A DNA stretch of 10,774 nt from an uncultured Ruminiclostridium sp. (GCA_910585505.1 CAJUFF010000100.1:1-10774), one strand, 5' to 3'. Numbered from the stretch's first letter, positions 1-6,816 are shown. Notes: a model not told the origin generated them from the letters alone. Numbers and translations: made by a program.

Positions 1-112
1 GTCATTTTTGCCCAAAACTCCTTGAAATACGCCGGTATTCCTGCGTCGTTTTGGAGAATCTGACGCAAAAGCTCACTGCGCGTCTGCACGACAATCTTTG
101 TGTGGTATTGTC
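1..112 (-). repeat. Structured intergenic repeat, left copy
   Basis: No coding frame is convincing here. The stretch folds into nested inverted repeats: CCAAAAC (12-18) pairs with GTTTTGG (48-54), enclosing AATAC (26-30)/GTATT (35-39) with a GCCG loop. A further pair is TGCGTC (42-47)/GACGCA (62-67). Read on the minus strand, 112-92 matches the plus strand at 10725-10745 in 15 of 21 positions, and all six differences are transitions. This suggests a dispersed, non-coding repeat family with opposite-facing copies at the two ends of the window. The outer limit at the left is cut by the window edge. The repeat call is inference from two copies only. Confidence 0.45.
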
Positions 113-347
113 ATAAGTTGCACTTTATACTAAAGTTTTATGATTTATTAGGGTGGATCTGAAAACTGAGCATTTTTGATCATTTTCGCTAAATGCGGAC
201 GGGTTTCAGAAAAAGTGGCGAAATACAGTAATATTGTGTAGTTATCCAATGGGATATATCGCCATTATTTGACGCGGAAAGCGCTCACAGTTAGCAGAAA
301 TTGTGAAAATTGCGACTTTTCAGAGCGCACAGCAATGTTATTTCGGA
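113..347. other. Gene-free stretch downstream of the WYL gene
   Basis: This AT-rich spacer lies between the left repeat and the 3' end of the WYL regulator. I find no convincing open frame, no tRNA and no clean intrinsic terminator for the minus-strand gene. The only inverted repeat worth noting is TGGCGA (216-221)/TCGCCA (259-264), six pairs with a 37-base loop, which is weak. Nothing else is recognised. Confidence 0.4.
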
Positions 348-1388
348 TTATTCGGCTGTGGAAGGGCTGTAATGAAGATCCTCATTGAATCCCTTGTGGC
401 TTCCCGGTTTGTGCGTATATTGTTTTAAAATTTCTTCGGTAAACAACTTAAATTCGTTTCTTACGCCGGGAGGGCCTACAATCTGGGCATTGCTTCCGAA
501 TTGAAAAAGCCAACCGTAGAATGTGGGGCTAACGTCAATATCAGCCTCAATTTCAAAGGAAATTCCCATATCTGTAAAATGAGTTGACAATCCGAATCTG
601 TCAATTACCACGCCCGCCAGTGAGTTGTCGAAACGCAGCTTTACATTGGTGCGCCGACCGCCGTACATACTAAAGCGTCTGTTGCAGTGGTCGCTTACGT
701 CAAATTCGGGATCTTTGTAGCTTTTTTCATTTAGGATACGTATCTTTTCCATTTTGTCCGCCCTGAAATCCGCATGTTTTCTGCGTTTATCGTAATATCC
801 CGTGACATAGTAGTTTTCGTCCTTCCATACCAATGCTCTCGGTGAAATCACTAACGGCTGCTTGTTGTTATGATACACTTTTCTTTTTTTCTCGTCATAG
901 TTGAAGTATAAAAAGCTGATCTTTTTTCCATCCGATATGGCCTCATTAATGTCGTTGATGGTGTAATAAATGCTTTCGTTTGTAGTTTTCACTCTATCGG
1001 TGACAGTTATCTGACGCATCAGCTTTTTTTCCTCATATTTTCCTGCCAGAGCCGAAATTTTCCGTATCAGTTTAACGGATTTGCGTTTGCTTATAAATTT
1101 TGAACTTGCAACAGCATTGGCGAGTAAATACAGCTCCGGAAGCTCAAATTCTCTGCTTGCCAAAAAATAAGTTGTATTCCTCGCTTGTTTATCCGCGACA
1201 ATGTCCATGCCGTAGTCTCGGAGCGCTTCTATGTCGTTATACATTGTCTTTCTTTCGCTTTCAACACCGTATTCGCTAAGGTGTGCTTCAAGCTGTGCAA
1301 GTGATAATCCGTGATTTTCGTCGGTTTCCTCCCTGAATATCCGAGCCAGAATCAGAATCCTGCTTTTTTGTTTATGAGATTTTGCCAC
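348..1388 (-). CDS. WYL-domain transcriptional regulator (YafY-like)
   Basis: A 346-residue DNA-binding regulator. The N-terminal ~75 residues form the DeoR-type winged helix: the recognition region around 42-60 includes V-x-S-E-R-K-T-x-Y-x-D-I-x-A-L. A linker follows, then the WYL domain at about 145-222, with its strand motif around W188-K-D-E-N-Y-Y-V. The C-terminal extension (about 247-325, VKLRF... to ...FTEEILKQY) matches the WCX region of this family. WYL domains bind small ligands or nucleic acid and tune DNA binding. Length is typical. The start is GTG at 1388-1386, preceded by AAGGAG (1400-1395) six bases upstream. An overlapping ATG at 1390-1388 is out of frame and soon stops. It is transcribed alone from the promoter at 1490-1462, whose -10 box lies inside an inverted repeat, so autoregulation is plausible. 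The ligand and regulon are unknown; WYL proteins are often set beside accessory genes, but no defence gene is visible here. Confidence 0.9.
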   Translation of the reverse strand: MAKSHKQKSRILILARIFREETDENHGLSLAQLEAHLSEYGVESERKTMYNDIEALRDYGMDIVADKQARNTTYFLASREFELPELYLLANAVASSKFISKRKSVKLIRKISALAGKYEEKKLMRQITVTDRVKTTNESIYYTINDINEAISDGKKISFLYFNYDEKKRKVYHNNKQPLVISPRALVWKDENYYVTGYYDKRRKHADFRADKMEKIRILNEKSYKDPEFDVSDHCNRRFSMYGGRRTNVKLRFDNSLAGVVIDRFGLSTHFTDMGISFEIEADIDVSPTFYGWLFQFGSNAQIVGPPGVRNEFKLFTEEILKQYTHKPGSHKGFNEDLHYSPSTAE

Positions 1389-1449
1389 ATTAATCTCCTT
1401 TTTCGTAGTGGGTTTTTCTCTCTCTCTTACGACTTAAGCCGCTTTATAC

Positions 1450-1490
1450 TGTTATGTGATCATAACATCTCTACTTTCCTCTACTGTAAA
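1450..1490 (-). promoter_or_regulatory. Promoter and operator-like repeat of the WYL gene
   Basis: On the minus strand TTTACA (1490-1485) and TGTTAT (1467-1462) are separated by 17 bases, a 9 of 12 match to the sigma-A consensus. The -10 box overlaps an inverted repeat, TGTTATG-ATCA-CATAACA (1467-1450), with 7-base arms and a 4-base centre. A site overlapping the -10 box fits repression, possibly by the WYL protein itself. Start codon is about 60 bases downstream. Binding is inference. Confidence 0.5.
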
Positions 1491-2037
1491 GAAAATTAAA
1501 TTGTAAGATATATTGCCTTTTTTCCTCCTTTCCGACATCGCGCTTCGGGAAATCCTTTTCTCCTTTGGAGCGGTGTCATACCAATCTTCGTGTTAACAGC
1601 ATGTTATGTACTGTCAAAGCAAGGATTGATACCAGATGCTTATATTCAGCGATTTTCGGTAAATTGCATAGGATGGGGAAAAGAGGGACGTGGCTTTTTA
1701 TCGGAAATCGATGGGGACTTGATAACATAAAAAAATAGTATAGTTTTGCTGTTATTTTACAAAATGACAAAAAGCGCAATTTGTTAACAAAAAAACAGAT
1801 ATTACAAGCAGTATAATTATAACTATATTTGACAAAATATGCAAAAAATATAACCGCTGCCAGATATCCACGCCTCTTAGGCAGCGGTGGACGTCTCGGT
1901 TCTTTGGGGAATTTTTGTCCACCAATGAACCTCGTAATTGCAAAGCAATTCCGTCAGCTTGTTAAAACTGCGCTTAAAAAAATATTACTGACAGTATACA
2001 AAGCAAAAAAATTGACAAAATAAAAGAAATTTACTTA
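1491..2037. other. Gene-free intergenic region
   Basis: About 550 bases lie between the WYL promoter and the end of the ADP-ribosylglycohydrolase homologue. Short frames of 60-67 codons exist on both strands, but they lack ribosome sites and recognisable protein sequence. Notable sequence: a second TGTTATG at 1602-1608, a perfect 12-base palindrome TTTGTTAACAAA (1780-1791), several TTGACA-like and TATAAT-like hexamers with poor spacing, and the structured island at 1853-1957 listed separately. I see no clear U-tract terminator for the gene ending at 2038. Confidence 0.4.
1853..1957. other. Structured island, possible non-coding RNA or relic
   Basis: This island is visibly richer in G+C than the A/T-rich flanks. 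ACCGCTGCC (1853-1861) pairs perfectly with GGCAGCGGT (1880-1888). GGTGGAC (1886-1892) pairs with GTCCACC (1917-1923) and shares three bases with the first stem, so the two helices are mutually exclusive at the junction. A third hairpin is AATTGC-AAA-GCAATT (1935-1949). It does not match 6S, small SRP, tmRNA, RNase P or a riboswitch class I know. It could be a small RNA, a remnant of a mobile element, or a DNA site. Strand is undetermined. Confidence 0.3.
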
Positions 2038-3180
2038 TTAATCTTCGTCATCCTCCCCATCATCCTCATCTTCGTCATCCGCTTCTTTGCCACCGCTCAC
2101 ATAAGCGGCTCTCGAATAAGAGGAATTTTCAAACAACACGTCGGCTACTGTTTCCAGCAGACTCTGATACTGCATCTTTTTAATCCACTGTTTAGGCAGC
2201 TTTTTTCTTCCGTACCAGACGCCGAGTATACCTCCGGTTATCGCTCCGCAGGCGGCGCTGTCTCCGTCGTGATTGGCGGACAGTTCTATTGCAAAGCGGA
2301 AATTAGTTTGATGTACAATAGCACTGTAAACGGCTATGGCAAGGCAGGAGATGGCGCTGAATCCGTCTCCCAGTTCCGCTATGCCTTCAAGAGGGTCTAT
2401 ATCCTCGTTGGCGGCAAGATCGATCGCCGCTTGAAGCATATTATAAGTGTTTTCGTTGTTGGGATAAGCCGCCAAAAGAGCCATGGCGTTGTTTATTGCT
2501 TCGTCTACCGATTTGTCGGTCATAAGTTCCGCAGTTATTGCCGCATATACGCCGCAGGGCAGATATCCGTCGGGATGAGAATGGGTTATGGCTCCGATGT
2601 CACAGCCTATTCTGAAAGCCATATCGGGACTTTGGCCGTAAAACAGTCCGGCCGAAACCACGCGTTTTACCGCGCCCGCGTCCTTATTGTTGTTTAAGCG
2701 TTTTCCGAGGGTGCCGTAACTGTTGTTTTTGGCTTCAAGAAGGGCGTCGATGTTCACGTCGTTAAGTCTTCTCGCACGGCCTAATCCCTTCGAGCGCAGC
2801 AGGGAGGACATATTTGGGTTAAGCTTTTTATCAAAAAGCCATTCATATTCCGGCCCCGCTATTGTTTTGGTCTGCATATAAAGCCACATCTGATAGGAAT
2901 AGAAAACGTAATTGGCCACAGAAGCATTTTCATCCGAAACATGCTCGTTTTGAGCCCAGAGTATTCCGTCGGCAGTAAAAAGCGACATTTGCGTAGCTTC
3001 GGTAAAGAGGGCGGTTTTTGTTTTTCTGTTTACGGCAAGCTCCATGGCACCTTTTTTTTCAAAGGTGCCGCAGATTTCGTCAAAACTCAGCTTCATAAGT
3101 GGGTAGCCAAAGGCGTCTCCGATGGCGCTGCCCATTATGGCTCCTTCAAATTTGTCCATGTACTTCTCAGATTTGTTCAT
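2038..3180 (-). CDS. ADP-ribosylglycohydrolase-fold protein, metal site degenerate
   Basis: A 380-residue member of the DraG/ARH family, all-helical enzymes that use two Mg ions to remove ADP-ribose from proteins or small molecules. The fold markers are clear: GxAIGDAFGYP near 17-27, T60-x-x-T63-QM-x-LFTA, ITHSHPDGYL near 198-207, and NHDGD at 303-307 followed by GAITGGILGVWYG. The catalytic residues are not intact. The acid after GYPx is Met29, the usual S/T-D-D-T is T-E-A-T (60-63), and the usual D-x-D-S/T is D307-S-A-A. Metal binding is therefore doubtful and this may be a pseudoenzyme or ADP-ribose sensor, as human ADPRHL1 is thought to be. The last ~15 residues are almost all Asp/Glu, a possible interaction tail. 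The start at 3180 has an AGGTGG-like site 8 bases upstream; Met8 is an alternative. It is last in a minus-strand series, 69 bases after the HdeD-like gene. Confidence 0.88.
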   Translation of the reverse strand: MNKSEKYMDKFEGAIMGSAIGDAFGYPLMKLSFDEICGTFEKKGAMELAVNRKTKTALFTEATQMSLFTADGILWAQNEHVSDENASVANYVFYSYQMWLYMQTKTIAGPEYEWLFDKKLNPNMSSLLRSKGLGRARRLNDVNIDALLEAKNNSYGTLGKRLNNNKDAGAVKRVVSAGLFYGQSPDMAFRIGCDIGAITHSHPDGYLPCGVYAAITAELMTDKSVDEAINNAMALLAAYPNNENTYNMLQAAIDLAANEDIDPLEGIAELGDGFSAISCLAIAVYSAIVHQTNFRFAIELSANHDGDSAACGAITGGILGVWYGRKKLPKQWIKKMQYQSLLETVADVLFENSSYSRAAYVSGGKEADDEDEDDGEDDED

Positions 3181-3230
3181 CTTTTATGCCCACCTGCACA
3201 AGTGCGGTTCCTTTCTTTCATATAATTGAT

Positions 3231-3241
3231 TGTTATGATCA
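3231..3241 (+). promoter_or_regulatory. Copy of the WYL-operator sequence upstream of the ADPR-hydrolase gene
   Basis: TGTTATGATCA here is identical over 11 bases to the first part of the inverted repeat over the WYL promoter (minus strand 1467-1457). It lies about 50 bases upstream of the ADP-ribosylglycohydrolase start and just after the stop of the preceding gene. The second half-site (CATAACA) is not present. A regulatory role is inference. Confidence 0.25.
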
Positions 3242-3249
3242 TTCTTGCT

Positions 3250-4695
3250 TTACTTGTTTTCCGTTTTATCTCCCTTTTGTTTTTTTGCACGGTGATTGGC
3301 TTCGGTTTCGGTCATTTTTTCAAGCTCCGGGGAGGAGTAGGGGATTCGTGGGGTATAATTCCAGCCTTCGGTGCTTTCGGCGTTGTATATGTTTCTGCAA
3401 AAAACGGGTGAACCTACCATTGCAAGCAGATGCTCCAGATAATCGTAGTATACTCCCGGAGTCAGTACCGTTCTCGGCGCGGTAGTATCGGAACACGCCT
3501 TCCGCACTATTCCGTCAACCATCATCACACAGTTGGAGGTGACCGCAAAATAGGTTTTCATTTTTCCGCTGTTAAATTTATAAAAGTTTGAGCCGGTACA
3601 GTTCCACATCTTGCTGCCCCAGTCAAAAACGCTTTCCCCCTTTGCGTCGGGATTATCCTTTACCACATTGCTCAGAGGGGGATCCCACGGAAATACCATT
3701 TCCTTTATTTTGGCTATTTCTTCTTTTACCGCCTGTTTTTGGTTCTCGTTAAGTCTGAAGCCGTAGCTGTATATTTCTCTGGGAGTGGCAGTAACGTAAA
3801 ACCTTACATAAGGCTCTTTCTTTGCCACTATCAAAATACCGTCGCCCACGCCGCCGAACAGCGATACGGTATCAAGATCATATGATCCGTAGGAGAGCAC
3901 CTCTCCCTCAAAGCAGATATCACAGTGCCCTAATGTGCCCAGACCTTTTTCGCTCACGTGAATCATTACCTCCATATCGGGAGGCCGGTCGGTTTCTTTA
4001 CCCGAAGGATAGAAAGTCAAAAGTTCTTTTTTTGCGTTTTCAGGGTCGAGAATATTTTTTCTGCGTCTTGTTTTTAGATTCATAAATGGCATCAAAGTGG
4101 ATAAGAGAGCGGGCATCGGCAGCGTCATTTTTCCGGTAAATTTTTTTCTTATTTCTTCCGGCAGACATTGGAATATGAAATCCGACAGCAGAAAGGCACC
4201 GTATAGTACGCAGTAAATACCGGCGACTACCAAAAAGCTTCTTTTTCCCATACCGGGGACAAATACCATAAGAATTCCGAAAACAATAAAAAATATAAAC
4301 AGCAGCAATTCTTTAAGGCGACCCGGCACATTGTCCCGCCGGTCTATAACGTAATCCACTATCTTTATAAGGGCGTTTACAAAAATGTAGGCCGTAAAGA
4401 CAAAATAAATCGGGGCATAGCCGAACTGTGGGAGCATCATAATGAATATTCCCGACAATGCGTTGAAAAATCCGCCGAAAAGCACATTTCCCATCGCGGC
4501 TTTTGAAAGATTTTTTCTTTTCAGTATTGCCGACAGTATAAGTCCTGCGCCCTGCACCGTTACAACGCCGCCGCCTATTAGTGAGGCAACGTGCAGAATC
4601 ACATCGCCCGCCGAAAGAGTATAAATTCCCGCCGCAATTATAATAGCGCCGGTAATCAGACATACCAGCGGATAGAGTTTTGAATTTCTGTTCAT
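3250..4695 (-). CDS. HdeD-like membrane protein fused to a permuted papain-like domain
   Basis: A 481-residue protein in two parts. Residues 1-178 contain about six hydrophobic helices (roughly 8-28, 32-57, 68-90, 94-116, 128-147, 152-176) with the short-loop pattern of HdeD/DUF308 proteins. A basic linker near 204-214 (KTRRRK) suggests the rest is cytoplasmic. Residues 240-440 form a soluble domain with HVSEKG-x-GTLGH257-CDICF, then SYGSYD, LFGGVGDG, and SNC389-VMMVDG followed by TPGVYYDYLEH. The His-before-Cys order, with GH-x-D and NC motifs, resembles circularly permuted NlpC/P60 (LRAT/YebB- or DUF4105-like) hydrolases, so His257 and Cys389 are the candidate catalytic pair. The tail beyond 455 is charged and probably disordered. 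GGAG lies 8 bases before the ATG. Cleaved substrate is unknown. The membrane call is strong; the peptidase or acyltransferase-like call is inference from motifs. Confidence 0.75.
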   Translation of the reverse strand: MNRNSKLYPLVCLITGAIIIAAGIYTLSAGDVILHVASLIGGGVVTVQGAGLILSAILKRKNLSKAAMGNVLFGGFFNALSGIFIMMLPQFGYAPIYFVFTAYIFVNALIKIVDYVIDRRDNVPGRLKELLLFIFFIVFGILMVFVPGMGKRSFLVVAGIYCVLYGAFLLSDFIFQCLPEEIRKKFTGKMTLPMPALLSTLMPFMNLKTRRRKNILDPENAKKELLTFYPSGKETDRPPDMEVMIHVSEKGLGTLGHCDICFEGEVLSYGSYDLDTVSLFGGVGDGILIVAKKEPYVRFYVTATPREIYSYGFRLNENQKQAVKEEIAKIKEMVFPWDPPLSNVVKDNPDAKGESVFDWGSKMWNCTGSNFYKFNSGKMKTYFAVTSNCVMMVDGIVRKACSDTTAPRTVLTPGVYYDYLEHLLAMVGSPVFCRNIYNAESTEGWNYTPRIPYSSPELEKMTETEANHRAKKQKGDKTENK

Positions 4696-4711
4696 TAAAA
4701 TTCTCCGTACG

Positions 4712-4724
4712 AACGACTGTCGTT
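4712..4724. promoter_or_regulatory. Short perfect palindrome before the HdeD-like gene
   Basis: AACGAC-T-GTCGTT is a 6-1-6 inverted repeat located 17 bases upstream of the start of the HdeD-like gene and beside its ribosome site. The loop is too small for an RNA hairpin, so a protein-binding site is the likelier meaning. No well-spaced promoter is visible next to it. Function is inference. Confidence 0.25.
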
Positions 4725-4772
4725 TAAATAATACATGACGGGTTCCCGATTATTATGGTTTACCGTTCAATT

Positions 4773-5252
4773 TTACTTGTGATACCGTCTGTTGTTGATA
4801 ATAGTATACGCTCTGTATATTTGTTCCATAAGCATTACCCTTGCAAGCTGATGGGGAAAGGTCATTTCCGACATGGAAAGCCTGCGGTTCGATGCTTTTT
4901 TAACTTGTTCGGAAAGTCCGTAGGAGCTGCCTATTATAAATACGGCCGTTCCGAATCCGTCAATGGCACATTTCTCAAGCTCACAAGCAAATTCCTTACT
5001 GTTTTTTCTCGCACCTTCTATACAAAGAGTATAAATATATGCGCCCGCGGGCAATTTTTTTAGCAGCCTTTGTCCTTCTTTTTCAAGAGCCGAAGCGGTT
5101 TCCGTCTCCGAAGGGTTTTCGGAAAGCCGTTCCGCTTCAATTTCCTCCACCGTAACTCGGCAGAAAGCGGACAGTCTTTTTTCGTATTCCTTACAGGCTT
5201 CCTTAAGATAATTTTCCTTTAGTTTTCCTACGCAAAGTAATATTATATTCAT
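4773..5252 (-). CDS. rlmH: 23S rRNA (pseudouridine1915-N3)-methyltransferase RlmH
   Basis: A 159-residue SPOUT-class methyltransferase that methylates N3 of pseudouridine 1915 in helix 69 of 23S rRNA using S-adenosylmethionine. The family signature runs from the first residue (MNIILLCVGKLKE-x-Y) through FIIG-SSYGLSE (106-115), MTFPHQLARVML-x-EQIYRA (130-148) and the C-terminal YHK. Length equals the family norm of about 155-160. The frame stays open upstream to 5411, but that part overlaps the carboxypeptidase gene in another frame, so the ATG at 5252 is the true start. One deviation is GSSYG where most homologues have GGSxG in the SAM-binding loop. No good Shine-Dalgarno precedes the ATG; with only 20 bases after the stop of the carboxypeptidase gene, translational coupling is likely. 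Confidence 0.95.
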   Translation of the reverse strand: MNIILLCVGKLKENYLKEACKEYEKRLSAFCRVTVEEIEAERLSENPSETETASALEKEGQRLLKKLPAGAYIYTLCIEGARKNSKEFACELEKCAIDGFGTAVFIIGSSYGLSEQVKKASNRRLSMSEMTFPHQLARVMLMEQIYRAYTIINNRRYHK

Positions 5253-5272
5253 ATTAAACAATGTGTCGATTT

Positions 5273-6694
5273 TTAGCGCCCCGCGTTTTTCCGTCTGCGG
5301 AGCCGTTCGGTGCGTCTCGCCTCCTGAATCAATCTTCTGCGGCGCACAGCCATAAGCACGATATTTATAAGGATACAGGCAATTAGAAGCATTAACAGAG
5401 GGGAAAACCAAGAAGTTTCGGTAAGTGATTTAGCCCTGTCCGCAAGATAAGCGATCTGTGAACGTTCAATGGATTTCGCCGCCACAAGGTCAACGGTTTT
5501 TACCACTTCGCCCTGATATACTATATCCATTTTTCCGAGTATTTCTCCTTTTTTTACGGGAGCAATGACTTCGTCGAAGTGAAGGGTTCTTTTTCTCTGA
5601 ATAGGGCCGTTTTTATCCTCTGCCAAATCCGAAGGAATTATGGTGGTAAAATCCGAGTCTGCAACTAACTGTATACGGTCTTCTTCTCCCTGAAGCACAT
5701 CAAGCTCGGTGCATATTTCTCCTTTTGAGATTACCTCCTGATAGATAAAGCTTTTGTATGCCCATTCGTATAAGTTGTAATGATCTAATGCGCTGTACTG
5801 ATACTTTTCCCCGGAATCGTTGTAAAACGGCGCCTGCATGGTTACCAAAAGGTAAGTGTAGCCGTTTTTCCTGGCGGTGGTAACAAGGCTTCGTCCTCCC
5901 GGGTGAGTGGTACCCTCGTCATCGTAGTATTCGTCAATGCTTCCTGTTTTTATTCCGTGAACGTAATCCAGGTAAAATTCAGAGCTGGGCTTAATAAGCT
6001 GGTTGGTGGTGAACATTGTATATCCTTCGGGATTATGGACGTTGGGCGGAAAGTCGTAGCTGTATGTGTCGCATATCTCCATAAAGCCGGGGACGCGGTC
6101 GTAGGCATATCTTGAAATAAGATACATATCATAGGGGGTGGAGTAGTTTTCCGCTTCCCAAAGGCCGTGGGTGTTTGAAAAGTGGGTGCCGGTACAACCC
6201 AAGCGTTTAGCGGTTGCGTTCATAAGGACGGTGAAATTCTCTATGCTGCCGCAAAGATTCAGGGCAAGTATGTTGGCGGCTTCGCAGGCGGAAACCAGCA
6301 TCAGCGCGTAGAGGCAATCCCGATAGGTAAGATTGTTCTGACCGGCTTCAAAAGCGGCGTTAGAAGCCCCGGCCTTGTTTGGATCGCCTTCCCAAAACTC
6401 GTTTGTGGAATCATAGCCTACCCTTACCGAGGAATCCAAATCGGGGCAATTTTCAAGCACCACTATCGCCGTCATTATTTTGGTGATGGAAGCGGGGTAA
6501 AAACGTTTATTCTCGTTTTTGGCGTAAATAACCACGTCGGTGTCCAGATTTACCATATAAACGCCCTCGCTGTAAATCTTGTCCACCACTGGAACAAAAT
6601 CCGCGCTTACGGTGAGCCCGGTCGAAAATTGTATGATAAAAGCAAAAATTAACAGATAAGCTAAAATGCTCCTATATTTTTTAACATATCGCAT
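5273..6694 (-). CDS. D-alanyl-D-alanine carboxypeptidase (S11 family, PBP5-like)
   Basis: A 473-residue penicillin-binding protein that trims the terminal D-Ala from peptidoglycan stem peptides outside the membrane. Residues about 8-31 are a signal peptide (hydrophobic core, cleavage likely near TVSA-D). The active-site motif S69-I-T-K72 carries the acylated Ser, and K249-T-G251 is the third motif. The second motif, normally S-x-N, is S135-A-C137. A hydrophobic segment at about 434-456 followed by a very basic tail (RRRRLIQEARR...) anchors the C terminus with the tail inside the cell. The segment between (about 335-400) fits a shortened PBP5-type C-terminal domain. AAGGAG (6710-6705) lies 10 bases before the ATG. 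A promoter is seen at 6816-6788. First gene of a minus-strand series with rlmH 20 bases downstream. Family assignment is secure; the effect of Cys137 is unknown. Confidence 0.93.
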   Translation of the reverse strand: MRYVKKYRSILAYLLIFAFIIQFSTGLTVSADFVPVVDKIYSEGVYMVNLDTDVVIYAKNENKRFYPASITKIMTAIVVLENCPDLDSSVRVGYDSTNEFWEGDPNKAGASNAAFEAGQNNLTYRDCLYALMLVSACEAANILALNLCGSIENFTVLMNATAKRLGCTGTHFSNTHGLWEAENYSTPYDMYLISRYAYDRVPGFMEICDTYSYDFPPNVHNPEGYTMFTTNQLIKPSSEFYLDYVHGIKTGSIDEYYDDEGTTHPGGRSLVTTARKNGYTYLLVTMQAPFYNDSGEKYQYSALDHYNLYEWAYKSFIYQEVISKGEICTELDVLQGEEDRIQLVADSDFTTIIPSDLAEDKNGPIQRKRTLHFDEVIAPVKKGEILGKMDIVYQGEVVKTVDLVAAKSIERSQIAYLADRAKSLTETSWFSPLLMLLIACILINIVLMAVRRRRLIQEARRTERLRRRKNAGR

Positions 6695-6695
6695 A

Positions 6696-6724
6696 TGGAC
6701 AAAACTCCTTTTTTAGGGTATAAT
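6696..6724 (+). promoter_or_regulatory. Strong sigma-A-like promoter toward metY
   Basis: TGGACA (6696-6701) and TATAAT (6719-6724) are 17 bases apart, an 11 of 12 match to consensus. Transcription from about 6731 would give metY a leader near 198 bases. It overlaps the ribosome site of the divergent carboxypeptidase gene. Confidence 0.55.
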
Positions 6725-6742
6725 AGAAAGCGGAACTTTTTT

Positions 6743-6762
6743 GGAATCGTATTTCCGATTCC
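6743..6762. promoter_or_regulatory. Inverted repeat between the two divergent promoters
   Basis: GGAATCG-TATTTC-CGATTCC has perfect 7-base arms and a 6-base loop. It sits just downstream of both predicted start sites, one for each strand, so it could be an operator for both genes or a hairpin near each mRNA 5' end. It lacks a U tract and is not a terminator. Confidence 0.4.
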
Positions 6763-6787
6763 CGTCAAGTCCTCATAACTTAGTACT

Positions 6788-6816
6788 ATTATACCAAATT
6801 GAAAGGAAAAGTTAAA
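6788..6816 (-). promoter_or_regulatory. Promoter of the D,D-carboxypeptidase gene
   Basis: On the minus strand TTTAAC (6816-6811) and a perfect TATAAT (6793-6788) are 17 bases apart. Predicted start near 6781, about 87 bases before the start codon at 6694. The -35 box is weak, so the call rests on the -10 box, spacing and location. Confidence 0.5.

Noticed and set aside
348..1388. WYL regulator as the marker of a defence island
   Set aside because: WYL proteins often sit near defence genes, but the surrounding genes are wall, ribosome and sulfur metabolism functions, with no nuclease, methylase or toxin seen.
1576..1943. Two short minus-strand frames with hydrophobic stretches between the WYL gene and the ADPR-hydrolase homologue
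   Set aside because: No ribosome site, no recognisable motif, and composition explained by the AT-rich spacer.
1829..2023. A 64-codon plus-strand frame across the structured island
   Set aside because: It starts at TTG with no ribosome site, resembles no protein I know, and runs through strong inverted repeats. It is more likely non-coding.
2269..2697. A 142-codon plus-strand frame inside the ADPR-hydrolase gene
   Set aside because: It is the antisense shadow of a gene with clear family motifs; no ribosome site or similarity supports it.
5253..5411. N-terminal extension of the RlmH frame by 53 residues
   Set aside because: The extra part overlaps the end of the carboxypeptidase gene in another frame, has no family similarity, and RlmH proteins begin at the MNI-type start at 5252.
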